The notes below the pieces were generated by a model that was given only the letters and a program-made list of their open reading frames with translations, was not told the DNA's origin and made no database searches. 64,000 bases of DNA from Nonomuraea sp. NEAU-A123. GTDB lineage: Bacteria > Actinomycetota > Actinomycetes > Streptosporangiales > Streptosporangiaceae. Position numbers and translations under genes: made by a program. Shown piece by piece: positions 42,632-51,385 of this stretch (its first letter is position 1; every line of letters starts with the position of its first letter). The stretch lies in NCBI RefSeq assembly GCF_018603905.1, contig NZ_JAHFZZ010000008.1:310001-374000 (forward strand), read 5' to 3'.

Positions 42632-43539
42632 GCCTCGAGCGTAGCCGCGAGCGCCTCGTCGATCGGGGTCGGCGCGACACCGAACGTACGCTGGAAGGCC
42701 GATGAGTCCATCTCGTACGGCGCGATGAACTGGTAGCGGATGTGCTTCAGCTCCCTGAGCATCGGCGAGAAGAGGCCCGCCGCCTGGATCGCCGGCCACG
42801 GCAGCGTGGCCAGCTTGGGCACCGGGCGCCCCGCGATGGCCGCCATCCGCTCGCCGACCTGGCGGAAGGTCAGCGGGTCGGTGGTGGGCACGTGCCACGG
42901 CCGCCCCCAGGCCCGCTCGTCGGTGCCCGCGACGATCAGCGCGTCGGCCACGTCGGGCAGGTACGTCCAGCTGTGCGGAATGTCGGCGGGCCAGGGGATC
43001 TGGATGGTCTTGCCGGCCCGGAACGGCACGAGGAACCGGTCACCCAGGTAGGACTGGTCGGTGGCGCCGGGGCCGAAGTAGTCGGAGCCGCGCACCTCGG
43101 TCGTCCTGATCCGGCCCGCCTTGTGCGCGGCCAGCGCGTCGTTCCAGATCTTCGCCCGCACCTGAGCCTTCGGGCTGGTCGAGGCGAGCGGCAGGTCCTC
43201 GGTCATCGGGCCCTTGACCGGGCCGTAGGGGTAGAGGTTGCCCAGGATGACCAGAGCCGCACCCGTGCCCTCGGCGGCGGCGAGGAACGACGCGGCCATC
43301 GGCGGCCAGTCGGTCAGCCAGCGGTGATACTTCGGGTTGACGCAGTTGTAGAGAGCGTCGGCGCCCTTGGCGACCTCGGTCAGCCGCGCCTTGTCGCTGA
43401 CGTCGGCCGCCACCTTCTCGGCCCCGGCGGGGCCGCTGCCCGAGCGGGTCACCACGGTGACCTGGTGCCCCTGGGCCAGGAGCTTGGTGGCCAGATGCGT
43501 GCCAACCTGACCGGAACCCACCACGACGTGCTTACCCAT
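42628..43539 (-). CDS. NAD-dependent epimerase/dehydratase (extended SDR) family protein
   Basis: This 303-aa protein starts at ATG 43539, two bases after the YrdB-like gene ends. It has a Rossmann start KHVVVGSGQVGTHLATKLL, then VILGNLYPYGPVKGPMTED with the Tyr of atypical SDRs, and SWTYLPDVADALIVAG. The classic YxxxK is not obvious, as in atypical NmrA/epimerase-like members. The reaction is unknown. It is coupled to the Gfo/Idh gene downstream. Confidence 0.85.
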   Translation of the reverse strand: MGKHVVVGSGQVGTHLATKLLAQGHQVTVVTRSGSGPAGAEKVAADVSDKARLTEVAKGADALYNCVNPKYHRWLTDWPPMAASFLAAAEGTGAALVILGNLYPYGPVKGPMTEDLPLASTSPKAQVRAKIWNDALAAHKAGRIRTTEVRGSDYFGPGATDQSYLGDRFLVPFRAGKTIQIPWPADIPHSWTYLPDVADALIVAGTDERAWGRPWHVPTTDPLTFRQVGERMAAIAGRPVPKLATLPWPAIQAAGLFSPMLRELKHIRYQFIAPYEMDSSAFQRTFGVAPTPIDEALAATLEA

Positions 43540-43541
43540 GA

Positions 43542-43895
43542 TCAGACCTGCTTCCAGATGATGCGGAGAACCGCGTTGATGACGAAGAGTGCGGCGAAGA
43601 CGGCGGCCGGCGTGGCCAGGCTCGCGGCGTAGAGCGCCAGGGCGCCGCCACCGAACCAGAGGATCTCCAGGGCGGCCCTGGCCAGGCCGGTCAGCGGGAA
43701 GGTGGCGTTGGCGCCGCCACCCGCACCGAACAGGGCCCACGCGGCGATGAACAAGGCCGGCCCGCCGAGCCCGGCGAGCAGCTTGATCGCCCAGTTCGGG
43801 CTCACCGTGAAGCCCCAATAGCCCACGGAGGCGATGACGCCGAGCTCCAGAAAGAACATCAGCGCCGCGTTGACGCCCTTGGCGATGGCCAGCAT
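43542..43895 (-). CDS. YrdB family (DUF2568) membrane protein
   Basis: This 117-aa protein starts at ATG 43895 behind GGAGG. It has four membrane helices with the family signature AALMFFLELGVIASVGYWGF, IAAWALFGA and ALEILWFGGGALALYA. It is the first gene of the operon facing the TetR regulator, with two AGAGC/GCTCT operators in the shared promoter. Function of the family is unknown. Confidence 0.88.
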   Translation of the reverse strand: MLAIAKGVNAALMFFLELGVIASVGYWGFTVSPNWAIKLLAGLGGPALFIAAWALFGAGGGANATFPLTGLARAALEILWFGGGALALYAASLATPAAVFAALFVINAVLRIIWKQV

Positions 43896-43928
43896 GTCGA
43901 ACCTCCGTGTGACTGCCGTTCTCTTACA

Positions 43929-43976
43929 AGAGCAATGCTCTCTCATCGGATCGACATTCGTCAAGAGCGGTGCTCT
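43929..43976. promoter_or_regulatory. Two AGAGC-N3-GCTCT operators of the divergent TetR promoter
   Basis: There are perfect inverted repeats agagc-aat-gctct (43929-43941) and agagc-ggt-gctct (43964-43976), 35 bp centre to centre. A further GCTCT half-site at 43991 precedes a TAAGGT -10-like box of the TetR gene. This is the usual layout for an autoregulated TetR repressor that also controls the divergent YrdB operon. Confidence 0.72.
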
Positions 43977-44010
43977 CGTTTCTTCGCAGTGCTCTGGTAA
44001 GGTCGGTGAC

Positions 44011-44712
44011 ATGACAGCTAGCCGTACCGCGAGAGAACGCGTCAGGGCCGAGCTCACCCGGGAGATCACCGACATCGCCCGCCGTCAGCTGGCCATCGAG
44101 GGCGCGGGCGGTCTCTCCCTGCGCGCGGTGGCCCGCGAGATGGGCATGGTGTCGTCGGCCATCTACCGCTATTTCCCCAGCCGCGATGATCTGCTGACCG
44201 CGCTGATCATCGACGGCTACAACGCGCTCGGCGCGGCGGTGGAGGAAGCCGACAAAGCCGGCCCGCCCGGCGACTTCGCGGGGCGCTGGCTGGCCGTCTG
44301 CCATGCCGTGCGCGACTGGGCGCTGGCCCATCCGCACGAGTACACGCTGCTGTACGGCTCGCCGGTGCCCGGCTACCAGGCGCCGGAGGAGACGATCGAG
44401 GCCCGGCTGCGCGACGTGGCGGTGTTCGGCCGGATCGTCTCGCAGGCGTACGAGGCGGGCGCCCTGACCCCGCCCGACCTCGCCCCGCCCGCCCCCGCCG
44501 CTCTGTCGGGCGACGCCGACAACCTGCGCCAGATCATGCCCGGGGTGCCCGATGACCTGATCTTCCGCGGCCTCACCGCGTGGACCGGCCTGTACGGCTG
44601 GGTCAACTTCGAGGTGTTCGGCCAGTTCGAGAACACTCTTGAGGAGAGACGCGACGGCTTCGAGCAGTCGGTCCGCACTCTGGGCGCGCTCTTGGGCCTC
44701 CGGCCCGTGTGA
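44011..44712 (+). CDS. TetR/AcrR family transcriptional regulator
   Basis: This 233-aa protein starts at ATG 44011, eight bases after TAAGGT, so it is probably leaderless. N-terminal HTH: LTREITDIARRQLAIEGAGG, then LSLRAVAREMGMVSSAIYRYF, the standard TetR pattern. The C-terminal ligand domain (FAGRWLAVCHAVRDWALAHP) belongs to the TetR_C_13/WHG-like group. It should repress itself and the divergent YrdB-epimerase-Gfo operon. Confidence 0.92.
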   Translation: MTASRTARERVRAELTREITDIARRQLAIEGAGGLSLRAVAREMGMVSSAIYRYFPSRDDLLTALIIDGYNALGAAVEEADKAGPPGDFAGRWLAVCHAVRDWALAHPHEYTLLYGSPVPGYQAPEETIEARLRDVAVFGRIVSQAYEAGALTPPDLAPPAPAALSGDADNLRQIMPGVPDDLIFRGLTAWTGLYGWVNFEVFGQFENTLEERRDGFEQSVRTLGALLGLRPV

Positions 44713-44792
44713 TCACTTACCCGACTGGCTCACTAAGTCTGACATTTCCCGCTAAGGTGCCGAAGATCCCCTAGCTTTGTCACAGGAGCCCC

Positions 44793-46250
44793 ATGTCGCG
44801 CGTCGAACCCCTCCGGGAAGGCGACCCCGCTGCCGTGGGGCCCTATCGGCTGCTCGGGCGTCTGGGCGCCGGCGGCCAAGGGGTGGTCTATCTGGGCCAG
44901 GGTCACGACGGCAGGCCGGTCGCGGTCAAAGTGCTGCGCGAGGGACTCGCCGATGAGCGCTTCGCCAAGGAGATCGACGCGGCGCGCCGGGTGGAGCCGT
45001 TCTGCATCGCTCAGGTGCTCGACGCCTCGCTGAGCGGCCGGCCGTACATCGTGACCGAGTACGTCGAGGGCCCTACGCTCCAGGAGGCGGGCCGCCACGT
45101 CGGCGCCGACCTGCAGCGGCTCGCGGTGGCGACCGCGACCGCACTGGCGGCCATTCATCAGGCGGGCGTCGTTCATCGCGACTTCAAACCCGCCAACGTG
45201 CTGCTCGGACAGGGCGGACCCCGGGTGATCGACTTCGGGATCGCCCGGTCCGTCGAATCGGGGCTGACGGCGAGCAGCAGCATCGTGGGGACGCCCGCGT
45301 ACATGGCGCCGGAGCAGCTCGCGGGCGCCCCACTCGGTCCCGCGGTGGACGTCTTCGCGTGGGCGTCGGTGATCGTGTTCGCCGCGACAGGAAGCCCGCC
45401 GTTCGGTGAGGACTCTCTGCCCGCGGTGATCAATCGGATCCTGCACAACGAGCCGCAGCTCGGCGACCTGCCCCAACCGTTGCGAGCGATCGTGCTGGGG
45501 TGCCTGGCCAAGGATCCGGCGCATCGGCCGACCATGCGGGAGGTGTTGCTGCGGCTCCTGGGTGGACAGGCCCCCCGGCTTCCGGACGGCGCCGGCGGCC
45601 ACGCTTCGTCCACGGTTCCCGGGCGGCGGCGCGGGAACAGGACGGCGGTCATCGCGAGCGTCTCCGGCGTGGGGGCGCTGGCGGTCGCGGGCGCCGTCGC
45701 CTGGGGCGCCACGAGCGTGTGGGATTTCTGGGAACCGCGGCCGAGTACGCAGCCGCTGGCGCTCACCACCACCGGGACGCCCACCCCGACGAAGACGAAA
45801 ACACCTCAGCGCCCGAAGACAAAGAGCCCGGCGAAGCCGACCGTGAAACAGACCCCGAAGCCGACGCCGACGCCGACCGTGAAATTGACGCGGACAACTC
45901 CCAAACCCACGGCCTCGCCGTCGAGACGGTCATCGGGCAGCGGTTCGTTCCGGATCGTGTGGGTGCGAGTCATCGGTCCCCGGCATGCCGACTCCCCGGA
46001 CTGCGTGTTCAACCATGGCAACATCTCCGGCCTGGTCGAGGGGACCAAGCTGGCCACCGACTTCCGCTACGAGTGGGTCCTGGACGGGAAGGTGGTGTCG
46101 CGCTCTGAGAGCGTCATTGCCGAAAGCCACACCCAGCAGGTCATCGGCCCGCTCGTACAGACGAACGGCCCTCACCGGGTCACCCTCCGCCTCACCTCCC
46201 CCCAAGCGGTATCGAAGCCCCTGTCGTTCACGATCTGCCCGAGCGATTGA
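44793..46250 (+). CDS. Receptor-type Ser/Thr protein kinase (copy 1)
   Basis: This 485-aa protein starts at ATG 44793 after CAGGAG. Kinase domain ~15-265: RLGAGGQGVVYLGQ, VAVKVLREG (ATP Lys), HRDFKPANVLL, VIDFGIAR (DFG), GTPAYMAPEQ. A juxtamembrane stretch, one membrane helix (~290-312) and a Thr/Pro/Lys-rich linker (TPTPTKTKTPQRPK type) lead to an extracellular beta-rich domain with two Cys (SPDCVFNHG, FTICPSD). It is a PknB-like receptor kinase without PASTA repeats. The next gene is a close paralogue starting on its stop codon. Confidence 0.93.
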   Translation: MSRVEPLREGDPAAVGPYRLLGRLGAGGQGVVYLGQGHDGRPVAVKVLREGLADERFAKEIDAARRVEPFCIAQVLDASLSGRPYIVTEYVEGPTLQEAGRHVGADLQRLAVATATALAAIHQAGVVHRDFKPANVLLGQGGPRVIDFGIARSVESGLTASSSIVGTPAYMAPEQLAGAPLGPAVDVFAWASVIVFAATGSPPFGEDSLPAVINRILHNEPQLGDLPQPLRAIVLGCLAKDPAHRPTMREVLLRLLGGQAPRLPDGAGGHASSTVPGRRRGNRTAVIASVSGVGALAVAGAVAWGATSVWDFWEPRPSTQPLALTTTGTPTPTKTKTPQRPKTKSPAKPTVKQTPKPTPTPTVKLTRTTPKPTASPSRRSSGSGSFRIVWVRVIGPRHADSPDCVFNHGNISGLVEGTKLATDFRYEWVLDGKVVSRSESVIAESHTQQVIGPLVQTNGPHRVTLRLTSPQAVSKPLSFTICPSD

Positions 46251-47701
46251 TGAACCCACTCCTGCCGGCAGATCCCCCGGCCGTGGGCCCTTACCGGCTG
46301 CTCGGGCGTCTGGGCGCGGGCGGCCAAGGGGTGGTCTACCTGGGCCAGGGTCCTGACGGGCGGCGGGTCGCGGTCAAGCTGCTGGCGGACGGTCTGGCCG
46401 GTGATCACCGCTTCGCGAAGGAGATCGACGCGGCGCGCCGGGTGGAGCCGTTCTGCATCGCTCAGGTGCTCGACGCCTCGCTGGGCGGCCGGCCGTACAT
46501 CGTGACCGAGTACGTCGAGGGGCCCACGCTCCACCAGGCGGGCCGCCACGTCGGCGCCGACCTGCAGCGGCTCGCGGTGGCGACCGCGACCGCACTGGCG
46601 GCGATCCATCGGGCCGGGGTGGTGCATCGCGACTTCAAGCCCGCCAACGTGCTGCTGGGGAGGGACGGGCCGCGGGTCATCGACTTCGGCATCGCCCGCG
46701 CGTCCGGCCATTCGCTGACAGTGACGAGCAGCATCGTCGGCACGCCTGCCTACATGGCGCCCGAGCAACTCGCGGGCGCCCCACTCGGTCCCGCGGTGGA
46801 CGTCTTCGCGTGGGCGTCGGTGATCGTGTTCGCCGCGACGGGGAGTCCGCCGTTCGGCAACGACTCGCTGCCCGCGGTGATCCGCCGCATCCTCCACGAT
46901 GAGCCGTACCTGGGCGACCTGCCCGGCCCGCTGCGCCCGATCGTGCTGTCCTGCCTGGCCAAGGACCCGGCCGCCCGGCCCGCCATGCAGGACGTCCTGC
47001 TCCGGCTCATCGGTGCCCCGCCCACCGGTACGGCAGGCGACCTGACGGGCCGTCGAGGCGGTACGGCGGGTCATCCCGTGAGTCGCCCGCGCTGGAAGGC
47101 GTTGCTGACGGGCGCTGGGGCACTGGCCGTGTCCGCTGCTCTGGTGGCCGGGGCGATCATGTGGACGCGCACCCCAGCGCCGACGGCCGCGCCCGCCCTG
47201 TCGGCCACGGAACAGGGCGCCACCAAGACATCCAGTCCGCCGGCCAAGAACCGGGGCACCGACAAGACACCCAGCGCTCCGACCAAGAAGCCGACCCCCA
47301 CCCGGACCGGCGGCTCGAACCCCACCCCCTCCCGCAGGCAGCCGACCCCCAAACCCACGACCTCTCCGGCGAAGACCACGGCCGCGGGTGCGGGGACCGT
47401 ACGCCTGGTGTCGTTGACCCTGGACGGGCAGCAGACGGGAAACAACTGCTATTCGCCCAGCCTCTTCCCCGTCGCCTTGCTCAAGGGGCCGTCGGGCAAG
47501 CAGTTGGAGTACGGCTACCGCTGGGTCGTGGACGGCGCGGACGAGGGATGGAAGACGGACTGGGTGACCGGTACGACCAAGAACCGGCGCAACCCCTTCG
47601 GCGCCTTCGAGCCGGGTCGGCACACGATCGTCTTCCACCTGCTGACACCCTCGAAGGACAGTAGAAGAGTGTCGTTCAAGGTGTGCGAGCCGTACTCCTA
47701 G
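46250..47701 (+). CDS. Receptor-type Ser/Thr protein kinase (copy 2)
   Basis: This 483-aa paralogue of the preceding kinase starts at ATG 46250, sharing one base with its TGA. The kinase motifs are intact (GAGGQGVVYLGQ, VAVKLLADG, HRDFKPANVLL, VIDFGIAR). The membrane helix (~285-305) and extracellular domain are much more divergent, again with two Cys (NNCYSPSL, FKVCEPYS). Parts of the kinase domains are identical at DNA level, for example a 71-bp run (45318-45388 = 46769-46839). Duplication with divergence of the sensor suggests two ligands feeding one pathway. Confidence 0.93.
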   Translation: MNPLLPADPPAVGPYRLLGRLGAGGQGVVYLGQGPDGRRVAVKLLADGLAGDHRFAKEIDAARRVEPFCIAQVLDASLGGRPYIVTEYVEGPTLHQAGRHVGADLQRLAVATATALAAIHRAGVVHRDFKPANVLLGRDGPRVIDFGIARASGHSLTVTSSIVGTPAYMAPEQLAGAPLGPAVDVFAWASVIVFAATGSPPFGNDSLPAVIRRILHDEPYLGDLPGPLRPIVLSCLAKDPAARPAMQDVLLRLIGAPPTGTAGDLTGRRGGTAGHPVSRPRWKALLTGAGALAVSAALVAGAIMWTRTPAPTAAPALSATEQGATKTSSPPAKNRGTDKTPSAPTKKPTPTRTGGSNPTPSRRQPTPKPTTSPAKTTAAGAGTVRLVSLTLDGQQTGNNCYSPSLFPVALLKGPSGKQLEYGYRWVVDGADEGWKTDWVTGTTKNRRNPFGAFEPGRHTIVFHLLTPSKDSRRVSFKVCEPYS

Positions 47702-47729
47702 GTACGCTCGCCGGGTGCGGCCGCGCCGG

Positions 47730-48191
47730 TCAGGCGGTGGCGTGCTCGCCCCCGGTGCGCAGCCGCAGCAGCACTACTCCGTACATCCGTTCCGCCGGGC
47801 ACAGGCCCCACTGTTTGGAGTCCTCCGAGTGGGGGTTCTCCCCCCGCAGCACCAGCATGCCCGGTGGCACGCGGCCGGGCCGGTCCCCGGCCACCCAGGG
47901 CGGTACCGGGTCCCCGGCCACCGCGACGACCCGTTTGACGTACCACCCGGCGGCTCCGGAGAGGTCGACGGGACTGTTCCACCCCGTATGACGGTCGGGC
48001 CGCTGGACGACCACGATCTGACCGGGGCGGGCCCGGCGGCGGTGGCGCAGTACCAGCAGCACATCACCGTGCAGCAGGGTCGGGGTCATGCTGCCACCCC
48101 GCACCGTGACGGTGGACAGCAGCAGCCGGGCCGCCAGCGCGGCCCCGATCACCAGTGCCGCCGCGCCGGCCCAGCCCAGGGCCTGGCTCAT
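47730..48191 (-). CDS. S26 family signal peptidase of the disulfide-peptide operon
   Basis: This 153-aa protein starts at ATG 48191, overlapping the ABC transporter stop (ATGA). One N-terminal membrane helix (ALVIGAALAARLLL) is followed by VRGGSMTPTLLHGD with catalytic Ser33 and GWYVKRVVAVAGDPV with catalytic Lys85, then the closing HSEDSKQWG box. It is a compact type I signal peptidase, smaller than housekeeping LepB. As last gene of the operon it probably removes the N-terminal leader of the cysteine-rich peptide at its Ala-Asp-Ala site. Confidence 0.9.
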   Translation of the reverse strand: MSQALGWAGAAALVIGAALAARLLLSTVTVRGGSMTPTLLHGDVLLVLRHRRRARPGQIVVVQRPDRHTGWNSPVDLSGAAGWYVKRVVAVAGDPVPPWVAGDRPGRVPPGMLVLRGENPHSEDSKQWGLCPAERMYGVVLLRLRTGGEHATA

Positions 48192-50101
48192 CCGGCGACC
48201 ACCGTGGTCGACGCCTCGGCGCTCTCCTCGCGCGGCGGCTCGACGCTGCCCGCCGACGGGGCCTCTCGGTAACCCTCCGCCTGGGTATGGAAGAGCTGGG
48301 CGTAGACGCCGTCCGGGGACGCGGTGAGCGAGGCGTGGTCGCCGCTCTCCAGGACCTTGCCGTCCTGGACGACGACGATCCGGTCGGCCCGGCGGACGGC
48401 GCCGAGCCGGTGGGAGATCAGCACGCTGGTGGAGCCGGCGCGCAGCTCCCGCAGCCGGTCGTGGACCGCCGCCTCGGCCACCGCGTCGAGGCCGGAGCTG
48501 GGCTCGTCCAGGATCATCAGATCGCGGCCCTGACGCATGAGCCCGCGGGCCAGCGCCAGGCGCTGCCACTGCCCGCCGGAGAGGTGGACACCGGTCATCG
48601 GCGTGTCCTCCTCCTCATCTCCCGCATGGAACAGCCTGCTCAGCATCGTCTGGTAGCCGGACGGCAGCCGCTCGATGGTCTCGTGGGCCCCAGCGCGCTC
48701 GGCGGCGGCCCGGACCCGGTCCGCGTCGTCGATCGCCTCCACGTTCCCGAGCCCGATGTTCTCGGCGGCGGTGAGGTCGTAGTCCATGTAGTCCTGGAAC
48801 ACCGCCCCGATCCGCTGACGTAGCTGCGCCACAGGAACATCGCGGATGTCCACCCCGTCCCACAGCACGGAGCCGCGCTGTGGATCGTAGAACCGGCAGA
48901 GCAGCTTGACGAGTGTGCTCTTGCCCGCGCCGTTGAGCCCGACCACGGCCAGGCTGGTGCCGTGCGGGATGGTCAGATTCAGCCCGCGCAGCACCCACGG
49001 GAAGTCCTCGCCGTACCGGAACCACACATCGCGCAGTTCGATGGCGTGGGCCAGCGGGGCGAGCTCCTGGGGCTGCGAGGGCCCGGCGAGGTCGTCTCCG
49101 ACCCCGACCACCGTCAGATAGTGGTGGAAGACCAGAGTGGACTGATGTCCCTGGGCGATGCCCTGCACCAGGACGCTGAGCCCGCCCTGGAGTCCGGCCA
49201 GGGAGGCGATGAAGATCGACACATCACCGACGCTGATCGTCCTGGAGGCCGCGGCGTACACTGCCCACAGCAGCCCCGCGGCCGACAGCAGCGCCCCGAG
49301 GGCGGCGAGGAGGACCTGGACGCGCACCACGCCTCGCTCCAGCCGATCCTCGGCGTCGTTGGCCGCACGCAGTTCGGTGAGCATCCGCCCGTGCAGGAAC
49401 TTCCCCAGCCCGAACAGGCGGACCTCCTTGGCGGCCTGCAGGTCCGTCAGCAGCATCTGGTAGAACACCTTGCGCCGCATGCCGGGGCTGATGCGCCACA
49501 TCAGCCCCGCCCGCCGCCGGCTCAGCGCCAGATGGGCGATCAGCGCGGGTGCGGCGGCCAGCAGCGCGGCGCCCGCCATGACCGGATTGATCGCCACCAG
49601 GGTGCCCAAGAACCCGGCGATGCCCAGGGTCCCCTGCAGTGTGGACAGGCCCATCTGGACCAGTTGGTCCGGGGCGTGTTCGGCAGACTGCTGGGCCAGC
49701 CGCAGCCGGTCGTGGAAACGCGGTTCCTCCAGGCGGGCCAGCCCGCTCATCCGGTTGACCGCGTCGAACAGCCGGTCCTGTGAGTGCAGGCCGATGGCGC
49801 GCCGGGCGCGCCCCTGCGCATAGGTGGTGATGGCCGAGGTGGCGGCCATCACGATGCCCAGGACACCGATGCCGGCCGCCATCCACACCAGTTCCCCGGT
49901 TCGGGGGGCGGAGGCGGTGAGCTCGTCGAGCGCGACCTTGGTCAGCCAGGCGGTGGCCACCGGCGCCATGCCGCCGATCACCGCCGTGACCAGTTGGAGG
50001 AGCAGCATGCCGGGGCTGGCCTGCCAGGCGAGCGCGTAGGCCGCCTTCATCCCGCGGACCACGGAGACCTCGGGCTCCGTGCCGGAATCGTCGCCGCTCA
50101 C
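48188..50101 (-). CDS. ABC exporter (fused membrane and ATPase domains)
   Basis: This 637-aa protein starts at GTG 50101, overlapping the upstream thioredoxin-like gene (GTGA). There are six membrane helices in ~1-310 and a nucleotide-binding domain ~345-600 with VGLNGAGKST (Walker A), HLSGGQWQRLALARGL (signature), DLMILDEPSSGLD (Walker B) and the switch His in LISHRLGA. It has no N-terminal C39 peptidase domain, so leader removal must be done by another enzyme, here the S26 peptidase. It likely exports the processed or unprocessed cysteine-rich peptide. Confidence 0.92.
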   Translation of the reverse strand: MSGDDSGTEPEVSVVRGMKAAYALAWQASPGMLLLQLVTAVIGGMAPVATAWLTKVALDELTASAPRTGELVWMAAGIGVLGIVMAATSAITTYAQGRARRAIGLHSQDRLFDAVNRMSGLARLEEPRFHDRLRLAQQSAEHAPDQLVQMGLSTLQGTLGIAGFLGTLVAINPVMAGAALLAAAPALIAHLALSRRRAGLMWRISPGMRRKVFYQMLLTDLQAAKEVRLFGLGKFLHGRMLTELRAANDAEDRLERGVVRVQVLLAALGALLSAAGLLWAVYAAASRTISVGDVSIFIASLAGLQGGLSVLVQGIAQGHQSTLVFHHYLTVVGVGDDLAGPSQPQELAPLAHAIELRDVWFRYGEDFPWVLRGLNLTIPHGTSLAVVGLNGAGKSTLVKLLCRFYDPQRGSVLWDGVDIRDVPVAQLRQRIGAVFQDYMDYDLTAAENIGLGNVEAIDDADRVRAAAERAGAHETIERLPSGYQTMLSRLFHAGDEEEDTPMTGVHLSGGQWQRLALARGLMRQGRDLMILDEPSSGLDAVAEAAVHDRLRELRAGSTSVLISHRLGAVRRADRIVVVQDGKVLESGDHASLTASPDGVYAQLFHTQAEGYREAPSAGSVEPPREESAEASTTVVAG

Positions 50102-50673
50102 GGCGCCGAAGGCCGTACGGTCTCGCCCAGCCCCTGCAGGCCGATACTGGCGGCGGTGGCGACCCCGTCGGGGCCATAGTGGGCGAATCCGGGGTAAAAG
50201 CGGACCCCGAAGGCAGCGCCGACCGGCGCGTCGAGGAATTCGGGCACCACATGGTCCGCGACGCCCACGAGCCGGGCGGCCAGTTCGCTGTCGGCCGCAT
50301 CGATGCCGACCACCGTGGCCAGGACCTGGCCCCCCGCGTCCCGCACCCGGCGCGCGTGCTCGCCGAGCTCCGGCAGACTGTCGTCGCAGCCCGAGCAGTC
50401 CAGCGACAGGAAGGCGATCAGCGCCGGCCGGCCGGTCAGCTCGTCGCTGGTAACCGTGGCGCCGTCGGTGGTGATGGCGGTGAAGTCGGGCATCCGGTCT
50501 CCGGGCGCTATGCCCAGCTCCGGGTCCATGGCGACGGGGTCGGGGCCGTGGTGGTGGGTGGCCGGCGGAGCGCTCAGACGGGCCCGCCAGCGGCGCACCA
50601 CGGCCAAGGTCAGCACGACGTTCAGCGCGGTGACCGCCGCGACCAGAACGAGTCCTGCGACAAGGTATTCCAC
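50098..50673 (-). CDS. Membrane-anchored thioredoxin/TlpA-like protein (second of two)
   Basis: This 191-aa protein starts at GTG 50673 behind AAAGGA; the frame extends upstream without a start signal. An N-terminal membrane helix (YLVAGLVLVAAVTALNVVL) is followed by a redoxin domain with the CxxC active site CSGC (Cys93, Cys96) in FLSLDCSGCDDSLPEL. It is homologous along its length to the protein at 51707. It resembles MauD, which with MauE guides disulfide formation. It probably oxidises or isomerises disulfides of the 68-aa peptide. Confidence 0.87.
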   Translation of the reverse strand: MEYLVAGLVLVAAVTALNVVLTLAVVRRWRARLSAPPATHHHGPDPVAMDPELGIAPGDRMPDFTAITTDGATVTSDELTGRPALIAFLSLDCSGCDDSLPELGEHARRVRDAGGQVLATVVGIDAADSELAARLVGVADHVVPEFLDAPVGAAFGVRFYPGFAHYGPDGVATAASIGLQGLGETVRPSAP

Positions 50674-50695
50674 GGATGTCCTTTCCGGCTCCGTC

Positions 50696-51238
50696 TCACC
50701 GGCCGAGGTCTCTTGCCGCGACCGGGGACTCGAAGAGCGCGGCGATGTCATCGACGAAGGTGATCAAAGTGGTGAGCACGCCGGCCGAGACCACGGCCAG
50801 CGCGATCCCCGGCACCTGGGCGGGAAGGCCGTCACCGAGAGATATCGCCACGAACGAACCCAGGCTTGCCGCCGCCAGCAGCACCGCGTTGCGGGCGATG
50901 TGCCAGCCACTCATGGGCACGTCGCCGGCGCCGAAGCAGGCGCACTGCACCTTCTGCCCGCGGGCCACGACGAGGATCGGGACGGCCGTCAGGCCGCAGC
51001 AGAACAGCGCGGCGGCGAGGAACCCGGCGGTGACGGTGGCCGGCAGGGCCAGCAGCAACGCGATGAGCAGTTCGGCGGCTGGGACCAGCACGACCAGCGG
51101 GCGGCGCAGCCGTGCGGGAATGAAGTCGAAGCCTGTCAGGGAGGCGGCGAAGACACCTGGTGAGCGCAGCTTGGCCACCGCCGCGAGCGTCATCACCGCC
51201 GCCAGGGTGAGGCGGCAGGCGAACAAGACGTACAACAC
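50696..51238 (-). CDS. MauE/DoxX family redox-associated membrane protein
   Basis: This 180-aa protein starts at GTG 51238. It has four to five membrane helices with the MauE-like N-terminus LTLAAVMTLAAVAKLRSPGVFAASL (two overlapping blocks), PAAELLIALLLAL, and a Cys pair in KVQCACFGAGDVP. MauE family proteins partner with thioredoxin-like MauD in forming disulfides of methylamine dehydrogenase. Here no dehydrogenase is present and the neighbour is a cysteine-rich peptide, so that peptide is the likely client. Confidence 0.86.
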   Translation of the reverse strand: MLYVLFACRLTLAAVMTLAAVAKLRSPGVFAASLTGFDFIPARLRRPLVVLVPAAELLIALLLALPATVTAGFLAAALFCCGLTAVPILVVARGQKVQCACFGAGDVPMSGWHIARNAVLLAAASLGSFVAISLGDGLPAQVPGIALAVVSAGVLTTLITFVDDIAALFESPVAARDLGR

Positions 51239-51315
51239 GAAGAAGAAGCTCCTGGAAGTGGTGGCGCGCGGCCGCCCTGCTACGCGCGTTCAGGGAGTGC
51301 CTCGGGCCGGCGTGA

Positions 51316-51336
51316 CCGCCCTCGGCGAGAGGGCGG
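51316..51336 (-). promoter_or_regulatory. Intercistronic hairpin between the peptide gene and mauE-like gene
   Basis: An 8-bp stem (ccgccctc / gagggcgg, 5-nt loop) lies in the 147-bp gap downstream of the peptide gene. No T-tract follows. Such hairpins often act as partial terminators or mRNA stabilisers that keep precursor peptide in excess over processing enzymes. Confidence 0.45.
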
Positions 51337-51385
51337 CCACGCGGCGCGTCAAGCACGTGTTACGCAGACCGACAGGGGCCGGGCG

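Noticed and set aside
46172..47638. 488-codon minus-strand frame opposite the second kinase
   Set aside because: Antisense to a kinase gene with all catalytic motifs; the same shadow appears opposite the first kinase.
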